DNA of 64,000 bases. It comes from Bolinopsis microptera. Lineage: Eukaryota > Ctenophora > Tentaculata > Lobata > Bolinopsidae. The position numbers and the translations under genes were made by a program. Every line of letters starts with the position of its first letter. The first letter of the stretch is position 1. Below the pieces are notes generated by a model that did no database searches, was not told the DNA's origin, and was given only the letters and a program-made list of their open reading frames with translations. The DNA is taken from the NCBI RefSeq assembly GCF_026151205.1, contig NC_087080.1, forward strand, positions 4,815,096-4,879,095, given 5' to 3'. This document shows positions 1-10,540 of the stretch, piece by piece.

Positions 1-1
1 C

Positions 2-1594
2 AGTATTTTCCATGCCAAATGTTTTAATCCCTCCAAAGCACAAGTTATTAATGACAACTTTTACTGCATCAAATGTAAACATTCTATATCTAAAAAATAT
101 AATCCTTTTAAAGTAATGACCGATCCTGAAGTTAATGACTGTGACCCATATCTCCAAAAGATGTCTGATGTTTTGGAAAACTGTAGATCCTATACAATTA
201 AGGACTTTAACACACATATCAAACCGTGTTTTGCAAGCAACTGCTCCATGATTTTCCAGAACATAGATGGCAATAAAACAAATTTTGATGCCTTTAGCAT
301 GGAACTAGACCTAATAGCCGAAAAATTTAAAATTATTGGACTTGCTGAAACCAATATTGGAATAGAGGAAAGCACTGTTTACCATCTAGAGGGATACAAT
401 TGTTTCTACCAAGATAAACATATCAATAAAGCGAAGGGAAGTGGAGTAGCATTGTACTTAAAGGACGAACTTAATGGAGTTGTAAACGAAGAATTATCAT
501 GGGTAACCAAAAATCTTGAAACTCTATTTATTACCATTCAACATGATGAACCTCTACATGTAGGAGTTCTGTACCGTCCTCCTAGTGGGAACGCCTCAGA
601 GGCACTAAATGAACTTAGAAAAATGATTGAATCATGCTCAAAAAAGAATGTTTACATACTAGGAGACTTCAACATTAATCTCCATGATGAAAACAGTAAA
701 CTCGTTCAAGACTTTGAAAACCTTATTCTAGGCCTAGGTTTATCACCACTTATTTCTACGTCTACGCATCATAAACCAGGATGTAACCAATCATGCATTG
801 ACAACATACTCACCACCAACATCGAAAACTCTATCTGCTCTGGAACGATTAGTACCTGCATCAGTCACCATCATGCTGTATTTAACATATTCAACTCACC
901 CCTAGTCAGTGCTGAGGATCATGAACAAAAGCACTTCCAGTACTATGACTACTGTGCAACTAATGTGAACAAATTTGTCGAAGTACTAGACAATGAATTA
1001 ACAAGTGATCCACAAGAAGATTTCAGTACTTTTTTCACTCTATTCAATCATCAACTAGTGTGGAATCTACCAGCAGAGCACGGAAACTGGAGGACTATTA
1101 AGAAGATAGAAGATGTTCAGAGAGAATTTACACGAATAATCGACGGGATTGGTATCCTACCATACGACGAGAGACTGAGAATCCTCCAGTTAACAACACT
1201 ACTGGAGCGCCGTATGAGGGGTGATCTTATTGAAACCTTTAAAATAACGACGGGTAAAGTGGACTATGGACAAGATCTTTTCAGGATATCACGTAGTGGT
1301 ACCAAGATCCTAAAAGATAAAAGAGGAAATCAGGTCCTCAGTAACCGTGTTGCCAATTACTGGAACAAAGTACCAAGTTCGGTTAAAGAAGCCAGTTCAG
1401 TAGACGCATTCAAAGCTCGACTTCAATGTTATAAAAATGAACTGATAGCGAGTGGAGCATCGTCAAAGGGTCACTTCTGGGATCTCAGCGAAACCTTGAT
1501 GTCAAAAATAAATACATGTGAGCATGATTCATATGCATATTTCATGTCTAATAACCCATTGATTGCTAAATACCGAGGAATCAATGTATCTTGA
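2..1594 (+). pseudogene. CR1-like LINE ORF2 lacking its reverse transcriptase (5' end outside window)
   Basis: The frame is open from position 2, so the ATG at 116 is not a real start. Positions 2-115 encode the end of a PHD-like zinc finger (H..C, then Y-C-x2-C). An APE-type endonuclease follows (numbering from 116): E78 in LAETN, YRPPSG near 153, GDFNINL near 183 and SCIDN near 226. The usual SDH motif reads SHHH near 250, so its Asp is missing. Near residue 312-316 (about nt 1050-1065) the frame jumps straight into the C-terminal tail of LINE ORF2, recognisable as VQREFTR, then YDERL, then ERRMRGDLIETFKI. The whole reverse transcriptase, including YADD, is absent, yet the frame stays open to TGA at 1592-1594. 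This is probably a deleted copy. A retained endonuclease-plus-tail protein is possible but untested. Confidence 0.8.
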
Positions 1595-1681
1595 TTGTTA
1601 AATTCAGAACTACATGTTAACGTCCTAAAAATAATTAATCATTAAATGTTCCGGATAGGAACATTTTTCTTTTTGAAAATA

Positions 1682-2080
1682 TTCGTGTCCTTCCACAACC
1701 CCCTGTTACCTGTGTTTCTGTCGGGGTAGCCTAATTCATCCGTTAGAATCGCAGAGTTAGCGGAGCTCATGATATCTCACGACGTATGCTGCATGAACGG
1801 TGCAAGACTTGCGCCGTTTGTTTCAGCATCCAGTTGCGAGTGCTTGCCCATCGAAAACATGATTAGTGATTGTGGATTTTATTGATATTACTGATTATCC
1901 ATCATATTCAGTATTAATGTTATCCATTATTTATTTATTGACATCCTTCAGTCTCCAAAACGAGGTGTGAAGGTAAATTAACTTTGAGCCTTGTTTTGGC
2001 GACTGCTTAATCGATGGGCAAGTAGGTATTTGTTTTTTAGCAGTGTTGAACATTGAAACAATTATAAAATGTTTATTTTT
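1682..2080. repeat. Fold-back repeat, copy 1
   Basis: Imperfect inverted repeats bracket the element core: CTTGCCCATCGA at 1843-1854 pairs with TCGATGGGCAAG at 2011-2022. Inside them, the CAGTCTCCAAAACGAGG stretch near 1950-1967 pairs with the sequence just before 2008. A diverged direct copy is at 63385-63930 and shares both the hairpin and the upstream TTCGTGTCCTTCCACAA block. No reading frame is evident. It is a small non-autonomous fold-back or MITE-like repeat whose exact ends and target duplication I could not fix. Confidence 0.6.
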
Positions 2081-3397
2081 ATCTTATATAACCAATAACG
2101 TACAATATGAATGACATATGCTATAGTGACGTAACATATATAGTGCAAAGAATTAGTAACTTGCGAGATGTGATTTAGTGATAATCGACGTTAACATTTT
2201 GCAGTTTACAGTTGCACAATGTTGGCGTCGATTGTTACTAACATTTATCTGAATTTAATACAAGTACATGTCACATATAAATTGGGTAGCTGAATGAAAC
2301 TCGTGCCTCAAAATTTTCCGTTATTAGCATTGCAGTGTCCACGCCCTATACTGCGTTAACGACCGAAATTTTCCCAATATGCAATTATTATTTTGCTTCT
2401 AAAATTCTCTGATAATTAATAATATATCGTGACATGTAATTGTAAGATAACAAACCTCGCGCGCGGCGCTTACATCTGCACCTGAGAATCTCTCAGCAAT
2501 GTGTGGCTGTCTGCGCGGCGGGCTGTGTATTGTGTCTATAGCTGAATTTAAATTTAGATTTATTTGTAAATGTATAATAATATTAAATATGTATTGATTG
2601 TTTTGTGGTAAATAAAAATTTTGTTTTACTAATTTTGTTTTACTTTCCATTATTGAGACGTTTTAAATATTTGATTTAAGAGGTTTTTATTTTATTTTAT
2701 AGGACTGGTTCACAGTGTGAACAGATTCCAGACTTATATATTTTTAAGTGATATTTAATAAATGATTAAAAGAACCAATTTTAAAGTTGCCATAGTAAAG
2801 TTGCCATAGTAAAGCCTTTAGGTCCAAAAATATACCCATTATGCTCACGTAAAAACAACTCTAAATCAGTAGGCTGTCACTCTATTAATGCACCACACCG
2901 CTTCCTCCACTGCACTAAAAGTTATACAATAAATTCTACAATCCTAATTTTGTATCGTGATGGAGACCGGTGTCCATACAAAAATTTTACTAGGTTGCCG
3001 TTTGGTGTGAGCAATAGCGAACAGCACGAACACTCCTTTGCCCCGTCAACCTATATCTAATCTATTTAAAGAGTGACAACCATACTACACATTGAATTAG
3101 GATTCCTTTAAATATCAAATTGATTTATTGTAAACTTGTTTACTCTGTAATAAATGGCATAAAATTGAATTTTTGTTTAACTGAATTTTTGTTTGATTAT
3201 GTTTGCGTTTCATTGCTCAACAGCTGTTCGAAGGATCAAATATAAGAATTTTTGTTTAACTGATTTAACTATAACACCATATATTTCCTCACATTTTGTC
3301 AGAACTTCCCAACTATTCCATGGTCCTAATTTCAATCGAGATGGATCACTTACATTTTCATGATCTGGAAAACAGCATTCCTTTGCCTCTTCTACAA
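2081..3397. other. AT-rich DNA with no gene; LINE-tail-like short tandem repeats
   Basis: No convincing coding sequence is present. Short tandem duplications of the type seen at LINE 3' ends occur near 2613-2645 (AATTTTGTTTTACT, twice) and near 3172-3198 (TTTTTGTTTAACTGA, twice). They suggest worn-out LINE tails. The small open frames here have no recognisable content. Confidence 0.5.
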
Positions 3398-4507
3398 TTT
3401 ATCATGTATATCATTAGGTGGCCCATGTGTGTCATTTTTGTAAAATTGCTGTAAAATCTTTATTTAATATTCTAATCGCTATCTTTATCTATTTATATAT
3501 GTATTTTAGCCGTATCTCTATTAATTATCTTTAAACTCCTCTCCGCTCGCCTCCCGTGTGAAACGTGCGCGCCTGCACGCTGCAGTGAGTGGCGCGAAAG
3601 CACATGGTTAGGTTAAGGCGCGTGTACTGTTGCTGCACAGGCTAAAATATATGTTAATTGACAATGTCAATTCATCGCAGCTCGGCGAGGCACAGTAGCG
3701 CATTTCACCGATTTAGCGTTGCAAGAAGCATAATCAATAATTGAATGCGCGGCGCGGCACAGTAACGCATCGTGCTACAAGCTATAATATTTATAAACAT
3801 ACTCATTGGAGAATGGAGCTATGGAGGAATTTGTATCACGTTGTGACACCCACGGTCGTCCTGACGATACAGGGGGAGCCGCGCACTTCGTGCGCGGCGG
3901 GTGATACAACGTATGACAAGGAGGAATGAAGCTGCCTACTGCGCGTGCTGTAGAATGACAGGCTGAGCGCTGCCAAGTATTGCATATTGAAGCGTGTACG
4001 CCGACGCACGACAGGCGAGCTCCTGTGTAGTGTGTCCTGGGATTGTGCGCGAAGATCGAAATGCAATTCGTGTATCAAGCCAACTGCCAAGTGCCAACAA
4101 TTTGTTTATCGTTATAAATGATAATGGACTAACCAGTTTCGGGATACTTCGTAGCAACTAGCAAGCTTGCCGCGCATCGATCCAATAATGCTTCTCGTCG
4201 TAAGGCCACCTTACGACGTAAATGTTTGTCGTTAGATGTAGGCAAAATGCACCCGGCACCCCTGCGGACCTCGCTGAGCTGCTATGCAAAGCGAAAAAGC
4301 AAAAACTCAATGGATGGTTAGTGGTTACCCGTACCGTAATGGGTGCCACATGCCTAGCATGAAATATTTACTTACTTACTTGCACTTAATTTGTGTATTA
4401 TATGTTCATAATCATATAAATTCGGCGGAATGACAGGCTTGAGGCTGAGCGCGGCCCAGTAAACTTCGCATCGAAAAATTTAAACGAGTAACATCCGTCA
4501 ACTAATT

Positions 4508-5366
4508 AGTAGAGGCTCTTACGGGCAAAAAGACGTGTTTTTTGCTACGAGTTTAGAGACCTAACCGCTAATTGGACACAATAGTATGATGTCTAAGGAT
4601 CGATAATATGTTAAGAAGTATAAATTTGGCCTTATTCGTCACGTGCTATACCAATGCGCGTTTTAAACTTTGACAGTCTATTAATCTAAGGCAAATAGAT
4701 TAATTATATTCATATTTTGTCAGCAATAAGATCACATTATTTTCTATTTGGTGTGAAAATATGAGCTAGAACGGACATAATCGCGCTGAGTTATAGCTGT
4801 TTGAAATTTATGATGAACGCGCGGGTGCCAATTGATAACAACTAAATGCTTTTGCGCGTAGTGCGCGTCGAAAATTTGGCAAAAACGCTTGCGGAGTGAC
4901 AATATTCAAACTTCGATAAAGTATATGAAGTGGGTACTTCTCGGAAAGGAAAAATTTAGGCAAACACGATGTGACTATTTTTGAGTTGATTTAATACAAC
5001 TGCAAAAAATTATTCAAACTTCAAGCAAAAAAGTCAAAATTTTTACCACTTTTTTGGGTTTTTGCCTGCACTAAAATAGAGGGATTTTTAAAATTTTTTA
5101 ACCATCTTGTGTGGCTGTCTTTTAGCTACCTTCATGCAAATTTTGCCGAAATGCCAACAAAATTAACTTGCTCAAATTATCAAAAAACATGCTTTTTTGG
5201 CCTATTTTTGGCCCCAAAATCGGTTTTTTGCAATTTTAACGGTGCTAACTCAGTCCAATCATTTTGAAACTACTTTTAATCGATTCTACGGTCAAAAATA
5301 CGTCTAGTAAGGTGTATCTGGGGTCCCTAGCGTATCGAGCAGACAATGCCCGTAAGAGCCTCTACT
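4508..5366 (-). mobile_element. AGTAGAGG inverted-repeat element, left-arm copy
   Basis: An 859-bp non-coding element with terminal inverted repeats beginning AGTAGAGGCTCTTACGGGC. It is the palindromic counterpart of 15358-16222, and a third copy lies at 18654-19513. No transposase frame is visible, so it is non-autonomous. Flanks (TAATT and AAATA) do not form a clear target duplication here, unlike the third copy. It lies in opposite orientation to the other two copies. Confidence 0.75.
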
Positions 5367-5381
5367 AAATAGTTATATGTA

Positions 5382-5877
5382 ATTTGACCAAAACCCATAA
5401 TCATGGGTAGAGTGGACCGCTGCCAGTGTCTCTCTTTCCCAAACAAAAGGAAATGATATTAATTTGATTGACCGTTCTCAAATGCAAAATGATACCGAGA
5501 ATGAAATCGGTCGCTCGCTTTTCCCATTCATTCACGGCTTTCGAATTGTAATAAGTTTCGATTGATTATATCAATCAGATGCTGTAAAAATCTCTTTGGG
5601 TTGCGTTCGGGTCGATACCTAGTATTTCGGGGTAAGGGTGGTAGTTACTACTACTGAAGTTTATTGAATCTTTATTGCCGAGTACAGCTGCTTTTGGGTA
5701 GTTTTTCTTAGTCTATTACAATTGTAAATGAATGGGAAAAGCGAGCGACCGATTTCATTCTCGGTATCATTTTGCATTTGAGAACGGTCAATCAAATTAA
5801 TATCATTTCCTTTTGTTTGGGAAAGAGAGACACTGGCAGCGGTCCACTCTACCCATGATTATGGGTTTTGGTCAAAT
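5382..5877. repeat. Fold-back MITE with about 150-bp inverted arms
   Basis: The left arm starts ATTTGACCAAAACCCATAAT and the right arm is its reverse complement, ending GGTTTTGGTCAAAT. The arms match almost perfectly over about 150 bp, so a single strand would form a very stable hairpin. It occupies the left edge of the larger insert, so it may be part of that element or a later insertion at its end. Confidence 0.75.
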
Positions 5878-7451
5878 ATCATCTATTTTTGATTATTATA
5901 TAATGTCAGGGTACTTTATAAAGTCGAAATATAAACTGATATCTTCATTAATAAGGAGGAAGTTTCAACGATTTCGAAATTTTTCTTTTAAAAACATTTC
6001 CTTGTGTTTAGGTAAGCATATCGGTCGATCACTGACTGAATATGCCACTTCATACTCATTCAAGTTGGCATTAAATTCATATATAATGACATTAAACTGT
6101 CGTGGCAAAGCAGAATTTGTTGGAAATCACGAATGAGCAAAATTCTCACCTTTCGCGCGTGCAAACTTTGAGCGGACGTTGCGTGCGCATCCAATATTGA
6201 ATCGCCGTAAATTTTTGCATGTAATTGTTTTATATATAGTTTGATAAGCATGCAAAGTTTCAAAGTATTTCAAGAAGAATTGTAATCACAACGGCACTCT
6301 AAAGTTGACAGAAAATGACGAAAACAGCAATTTTCAGTGATTTTAGCGATTTTCTATCAATTTGGGCGTGTCCCCACGTGTGCAACTTTTCGATTTTTAA
6401 CTTTAAAACTAGCCTAATGCACAATTTATACCTATAGGAAGCAGAACTGAGCTCCACAACTCAAGGCATGGCCCAACACCAGAGAATACTAAATCGCAAA
6501 ATTGACGTTTTTATAAAAAAATTCTTCAAAAAAGCACAAACTTCAATGACGAATATCTTTATGAAGGAGCAAGCTAGAAAAACTTTCCGGTAGATTTTCA
6601 GAATGCTTAAACAATTATCTAAGGTAAAAATTTCCTCAGATTTTGAATACAATTACTTTTTAATGGTGTAAAATCATTTTTAAAAGTTATTACTTTGTCA
6701 AAAATCAAGTTTTAAAAACGGTTAACTTGATGACGTCATCAAAGGGTGTTCATGACGTCAAATAATTTGTTTATACAATGTAAACTAAAGTGTAAACAAT
6801 TATTTTCAAGACCTGTGGTCGGAAATGGCTGTATCTTTTATACTTTTGAATCTATGGACAATTAAATACAGGCTACAATTGACTGGCAAAGCGTCTATCC
6901 CTGAATATATGTATATGTATATGTATGTATGTATGTATCACGACAATCTGTCGTAAAACAGGGGTTCTAGAAAACCCACTTCCCGATGGTCCTGAAACCT
7001 GAAACTTTTTTTGCAATCGATTTGGTCAACGTCTAGACGCCCTGAAAAATTTCAGATCTCCAACTCAATTTTAACATGGTTTTTAAAGCACCTGAATATG
7101 GCGAGTTTGGGTTTTTTACCGAATTTCGTATAACAGTGCTGGCGAGTATTTTATGCAAATTTCTTAAAAATCTCAACATAACTATTTTTTATTCCTGTCA
7201 TCTTTGGCATCAAATTAGAATGTTTTGAACTAAAATAAATCTGCTGAACGACTTCCGATGAGTCTTAATGTCTGAAAAACACCTGCCGCCTCCGGCCGGA
7301 GTGCACGCTTCGCGTGCACGAAAGAGGCTTGTAACGTGTACCAAAGAGGGTATAATAGCAAAGGGGGTATAATAGTAAAGGGGGTATAATAGTAAATGGG
7401 GTACATAGTATACCCACAATAAATGCAACGGTCGTGCTTGCCAGCACTGTG
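5384..7451. mobile_element. 2.07-kb insertion in left arm, beginning with a 0.5-kb fold-back element
   Basis: The right arm reads continuously across this site (near 15340), so it is the unfilled reference: only an AT dinucleotide is duplicated. The insert begins with a fold-back structure of about 150-bp near-perfect inverted arms, roughly 5382-5533 and 5728-5877, separated by about 195 bp. The rest (5878-7451) is AT-rich, with a (GTAT)n run near 6900-6940 and three to four tandem copies of an 18-bp GGGTATAATAGTAAAGG-like unit near 7345-7405. No protein is recognisable. The small minus-strand frames at 7210-7502 follow the tandem repeat and are not credible genes. Confidence 0.65.
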
Positions 7452-7713
7452 ATAATTAAAAACAAACTTTGCTTGTTTACCTGAAATTAGAATTTTATAC
7501 AATTAATGTAAGATTGAAGTCGTGTTTTTACCAATTTCCCTGCACCATCCGGTAAATTTATTACCCTCAGCCCTTCGTTGTGGGCTGCGCGGTCGTATCG
7601 TGGCTTTCGCCACGGTATAGCGGGGGCGAAATGAAATACAAATGAGGATCGCGACGCGTGACTTGTAGGTTTATAACCTACCAGGACGCGCGCCGAGTTG
7701 GACTCGTCGACGG

Positions 7714-9230
7714 AGTATTTTTAAAACTGGTAAAGTTATTCCTATTTACAAGAAAGACAATAAGGAATGTGTTGAAAACTATCGGCCTGTATCAATATTA
7801 CCTTTATTTGGAAAAATTTTCGAGAAGATCATTTACAAACGGCTCTATAATTTCTTCACATCTAAAGGTGTATTGACAGACTCACAGTTTGGATTTAGAA
7901 AAGGTCATTCCACCACTCATGCTCTACACAAATCTATAGACTCCGTTACAAAGACTCTAGCTGGCAATAAACATGTCTTAGGAATATTCATTGACTTAAG
8001 CAAAGCCTTCGACACCCTTGACCACAACATTCTTCTAAGCAAGTTAAACTCCTATGGTATTAGGGGCACAGCACTTACCCTACTTAAAAGCTATTTGACT
8101 AACAGTATGTTATGTATAACGATGTACCATCAGAAACAATGGATGTGAAATTTGGGGTACCACAGGGGTCAATTCTAGGGCCATTACTCTTTCTACTGTA
8201 TATGAACGATATAGTGAACTGTTTTTCAGACAGTGAGGTGAAATTTGTACTTTATGCTGATGACACTAATATCTTTATATCAGGACCATCTAGAGAAGCA
8301 ACATACAAAAAAGCAAACTTAGTTCTTAAACATGTGTCGATTTACATGAAATGTAATCTACTCCATATCAATATGTCTAAATGTTGCTACATCCATTTTA
8401 AACCTGCCTCTGAATATGATGAGACCTGTGCAAGGACCAGACCATTTGCTAACCTGCTAGATGAGTCTAGGTCAATATTCATCGATGGTAAGGTTATTAC
8501 TAAAGTCAAGGATACCAAATTCCTAGGTATTGTTATAGATAGTAAGTTAAACTGGGCTGCCCATATGCACTACATTCGTAAAAAACTTCGGTCCATGACT
8601 GGTGCAATCTGTAGAATTCGACACTCGATACCTGGTGAACTATATTTGAAAATATATAATGCTCTCTTTGAATCACATCTCAGTTATGGTATAAGTGTTT
8701 GGGGCGTTGTCCTTAAAGAACGATCAAATGACAGTATTTTTATCACACAGAAGCACTGTGTAAGGATCCTTTTTGGTGATCTCGACTCATATTTAGATAA
8801 ACAATCAACATGTGCACGTACTAGACCGTATGGTATGCAAAAATTAGACCATAAACACTTTGAAAAGGAGCATACAAAACCCATTTTTAATAGACTAAAA
8901 ATTCTAACGGCTCAAAACTTGTACAAATATCACTGCATTTTAGAATTCTCTAAGATTATCAAGTACCACTGCCCCTACTCCCTTTATGAGGCCATCAACA
9001 TTTCAAACCGTGCAACAAGTCTAAATGTTATTCTTCTAAATAAATCAAATACCTTTTTGTTTAATGCAGCCAAGCTTTGGAACACAGTTCATAAAAAAAT
9101 TTTAACTTCAAGCAATTGCCTAGAAACTTCCATTAACTTGATAAAATTGAGAACCAAAGCACTATTAGTACAATCACAGGCAGCCGACTTAAAAGATACC
9201 TGGACTCCAACCAATTTTAAATTGCAGTAA
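7714..9230 (+). pseudogene. LINE ORF2 reverse transcriptase, frameshifted
   Basis: Two frames make up one reverse transcriptase. The first (to 8148) holds ENYRPVSILP, FGFRKGHSTTHAL and motif A, FIDLSKAFDTLDH. The second (from about 8106) holds motif B, GVPQGSILGPLLF, motif C, FVLYADDTNIFIS with the catalytic YADD, then the thumb and C-terminal tail (TKFLGIVIDSKLNW, HLSYGISVWG, LWNTVHKK). The break near 8100-8112 looks like loss of a few bases, since related copies carry a few more residues between SYLTN and the YNDVPSE stretch. Upstream domains are missing because of 5' truncation. A related copy is at 58747-59928. Confidence 0.85.
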
Positions 9231-9787
9231 TTAAATTGCACATGCAGCGGCACACACCTAATATTACTATCATGATTGAACTATAAGCTGTTAAGCTTTC
9301 AGATCCATTTTTAACCACTTGATGTAATTTTTTTAATAATTAAATATTTTATTTTACAAATTTATATCAGATCGAACCTATATTTGATAATCGAACCTAT
9401 ATTCGATAGTTAAATTTATGCGATAAATTGATATTGATATTATTATTGTTGAGTGAAGTTAACTCCTGAGATAAATTTTATTAATTTTTAACAAAGGGAC
9501 TTGGAGTATAAACGACCAAGTTCGCATAAATGCCTACCCAACCAAGAATTTAGGAGGCAAGGGTGGGTGCGTAAACTTTACGGTCTGCACTCTCCGATCC
9601 TGTATCACCCTGGATTCTTTTTGACGTATTTTTGTAATAGGTATATACCTTTATCCATTCTCTTGCTACTCCAAGTCCCCTAAGATATCTGGTAAAAAGG
9701 TCCTGCTAGTTATATATAAAATATATTTATGTTTGCTTTAATTGATACTAAATAAAATTGTTGTTTTCTTGAAATTGTTGTTTTCTT
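7714..9787 (+). mobile_element. 5'-truncated CR1-like LINE with base-resolved insertion site
   Basis: The right arm carries the empty site (GTCGACGG joined to TCCTGATT, near 15075-15085), which defines this insert to within a GG dinucleotide. The element starts inside the reverse transcriptase (TGKVIPIYKKD) and runs through the rest of ORF2 to a 3' end made of two tandem copies of a 17-bp AAATTGTTGTTTTCTTG-like unit. 5' truncation and a short tandem 3' tail are typical of CR1/L2-type LINEs. The 3' untranslated part (9231-9787) has no other feature. A large target-site duplication is not visible. Confidence 0.85.
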
Positions 9788-10351
9788 GGTCCTGATTAAT
9801 ATTTGAAGCAAATATTTTACGACTACAAGTATCACCTGTTAAAGAAAAGATTGGAAATTAAACTCGCCGGTACGTCGACGGATGATGCTTGTCTAAATTT
9901 GTTCGAAGTAACACGCGCAACTTTCTTTTCGAAGCGAAATGTCTGTGTTACTGGGCGGCGCTCAGCCTGTGCCTTTTCAATTTCAATGTCATTCCGCAAC
10001 CGTTTATCATTTACGAACGAATAAAAACAACGTCAATATTTTACATGTCACAGTTAGCTGGCAGTACGGCCCAGTTGATAAATTGTGCATCGCGCCGATC
10101 TAGCAAAAAAACATTATTTGATGCGCTGATCAGTCTCCTAAGACTAATAATATAAAACATCGTTTCTTTTGTCCGTAATTGCCTGTACTGCGTGAGAATT
10201 ACAAAATAATTACAGCACATTTACAAAATAAGAATAATGAAAAAGTAAACGTGTTTTCTCGGTTATAATTCATAATTATTTTTATAATAACGCTTTATTG
10301 TTAATGCAATCATAGTGGTCAGCTTGTGACATGGCTATGACGCCTTTTTCT

Positions 10352-10537
10352 TACATGGTTATGACATGGTTATGACATGGTTATGACATGGTTATGACAT
10401 GGTTATGACATGGTTATGACATGGTTATGACATGGTTATGACATGGTTATGACATGGTTATGACATGGTTATGACATGGTTATGACATGGTTATGACATG
10501 GTTATGACATGGTTATGACATGGTTATGACATGGTTA
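10352..10537 (+). repeat. 11-bp minisatellite (ATGACATGGTT)n, left arm
   Basis: About 17 near-perfect tandem copies of ATGACATGGTT. The palindromic partner at 13599-13914 has about 29 copies, so the two arms have diverged in copy number since they were duplicated. It sits exactly at the junction between the arm and the core array. Confidence 0.9.
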
Positions 10538-10540
10538 CAA

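Noticed and set aside
3741-4349. Frames of 62-84 codons duplicated at 16381-16989
   Set aside because: Conserved only because the two palindrome arms are copies. The more diverged copy at 57000-57205 does not preserve the frames.
10352-10537. CRISPR-like direct repeat array
   Set aside because: The 11-bp units are contiguous with no spacers, and the DNA is eukaryotic.
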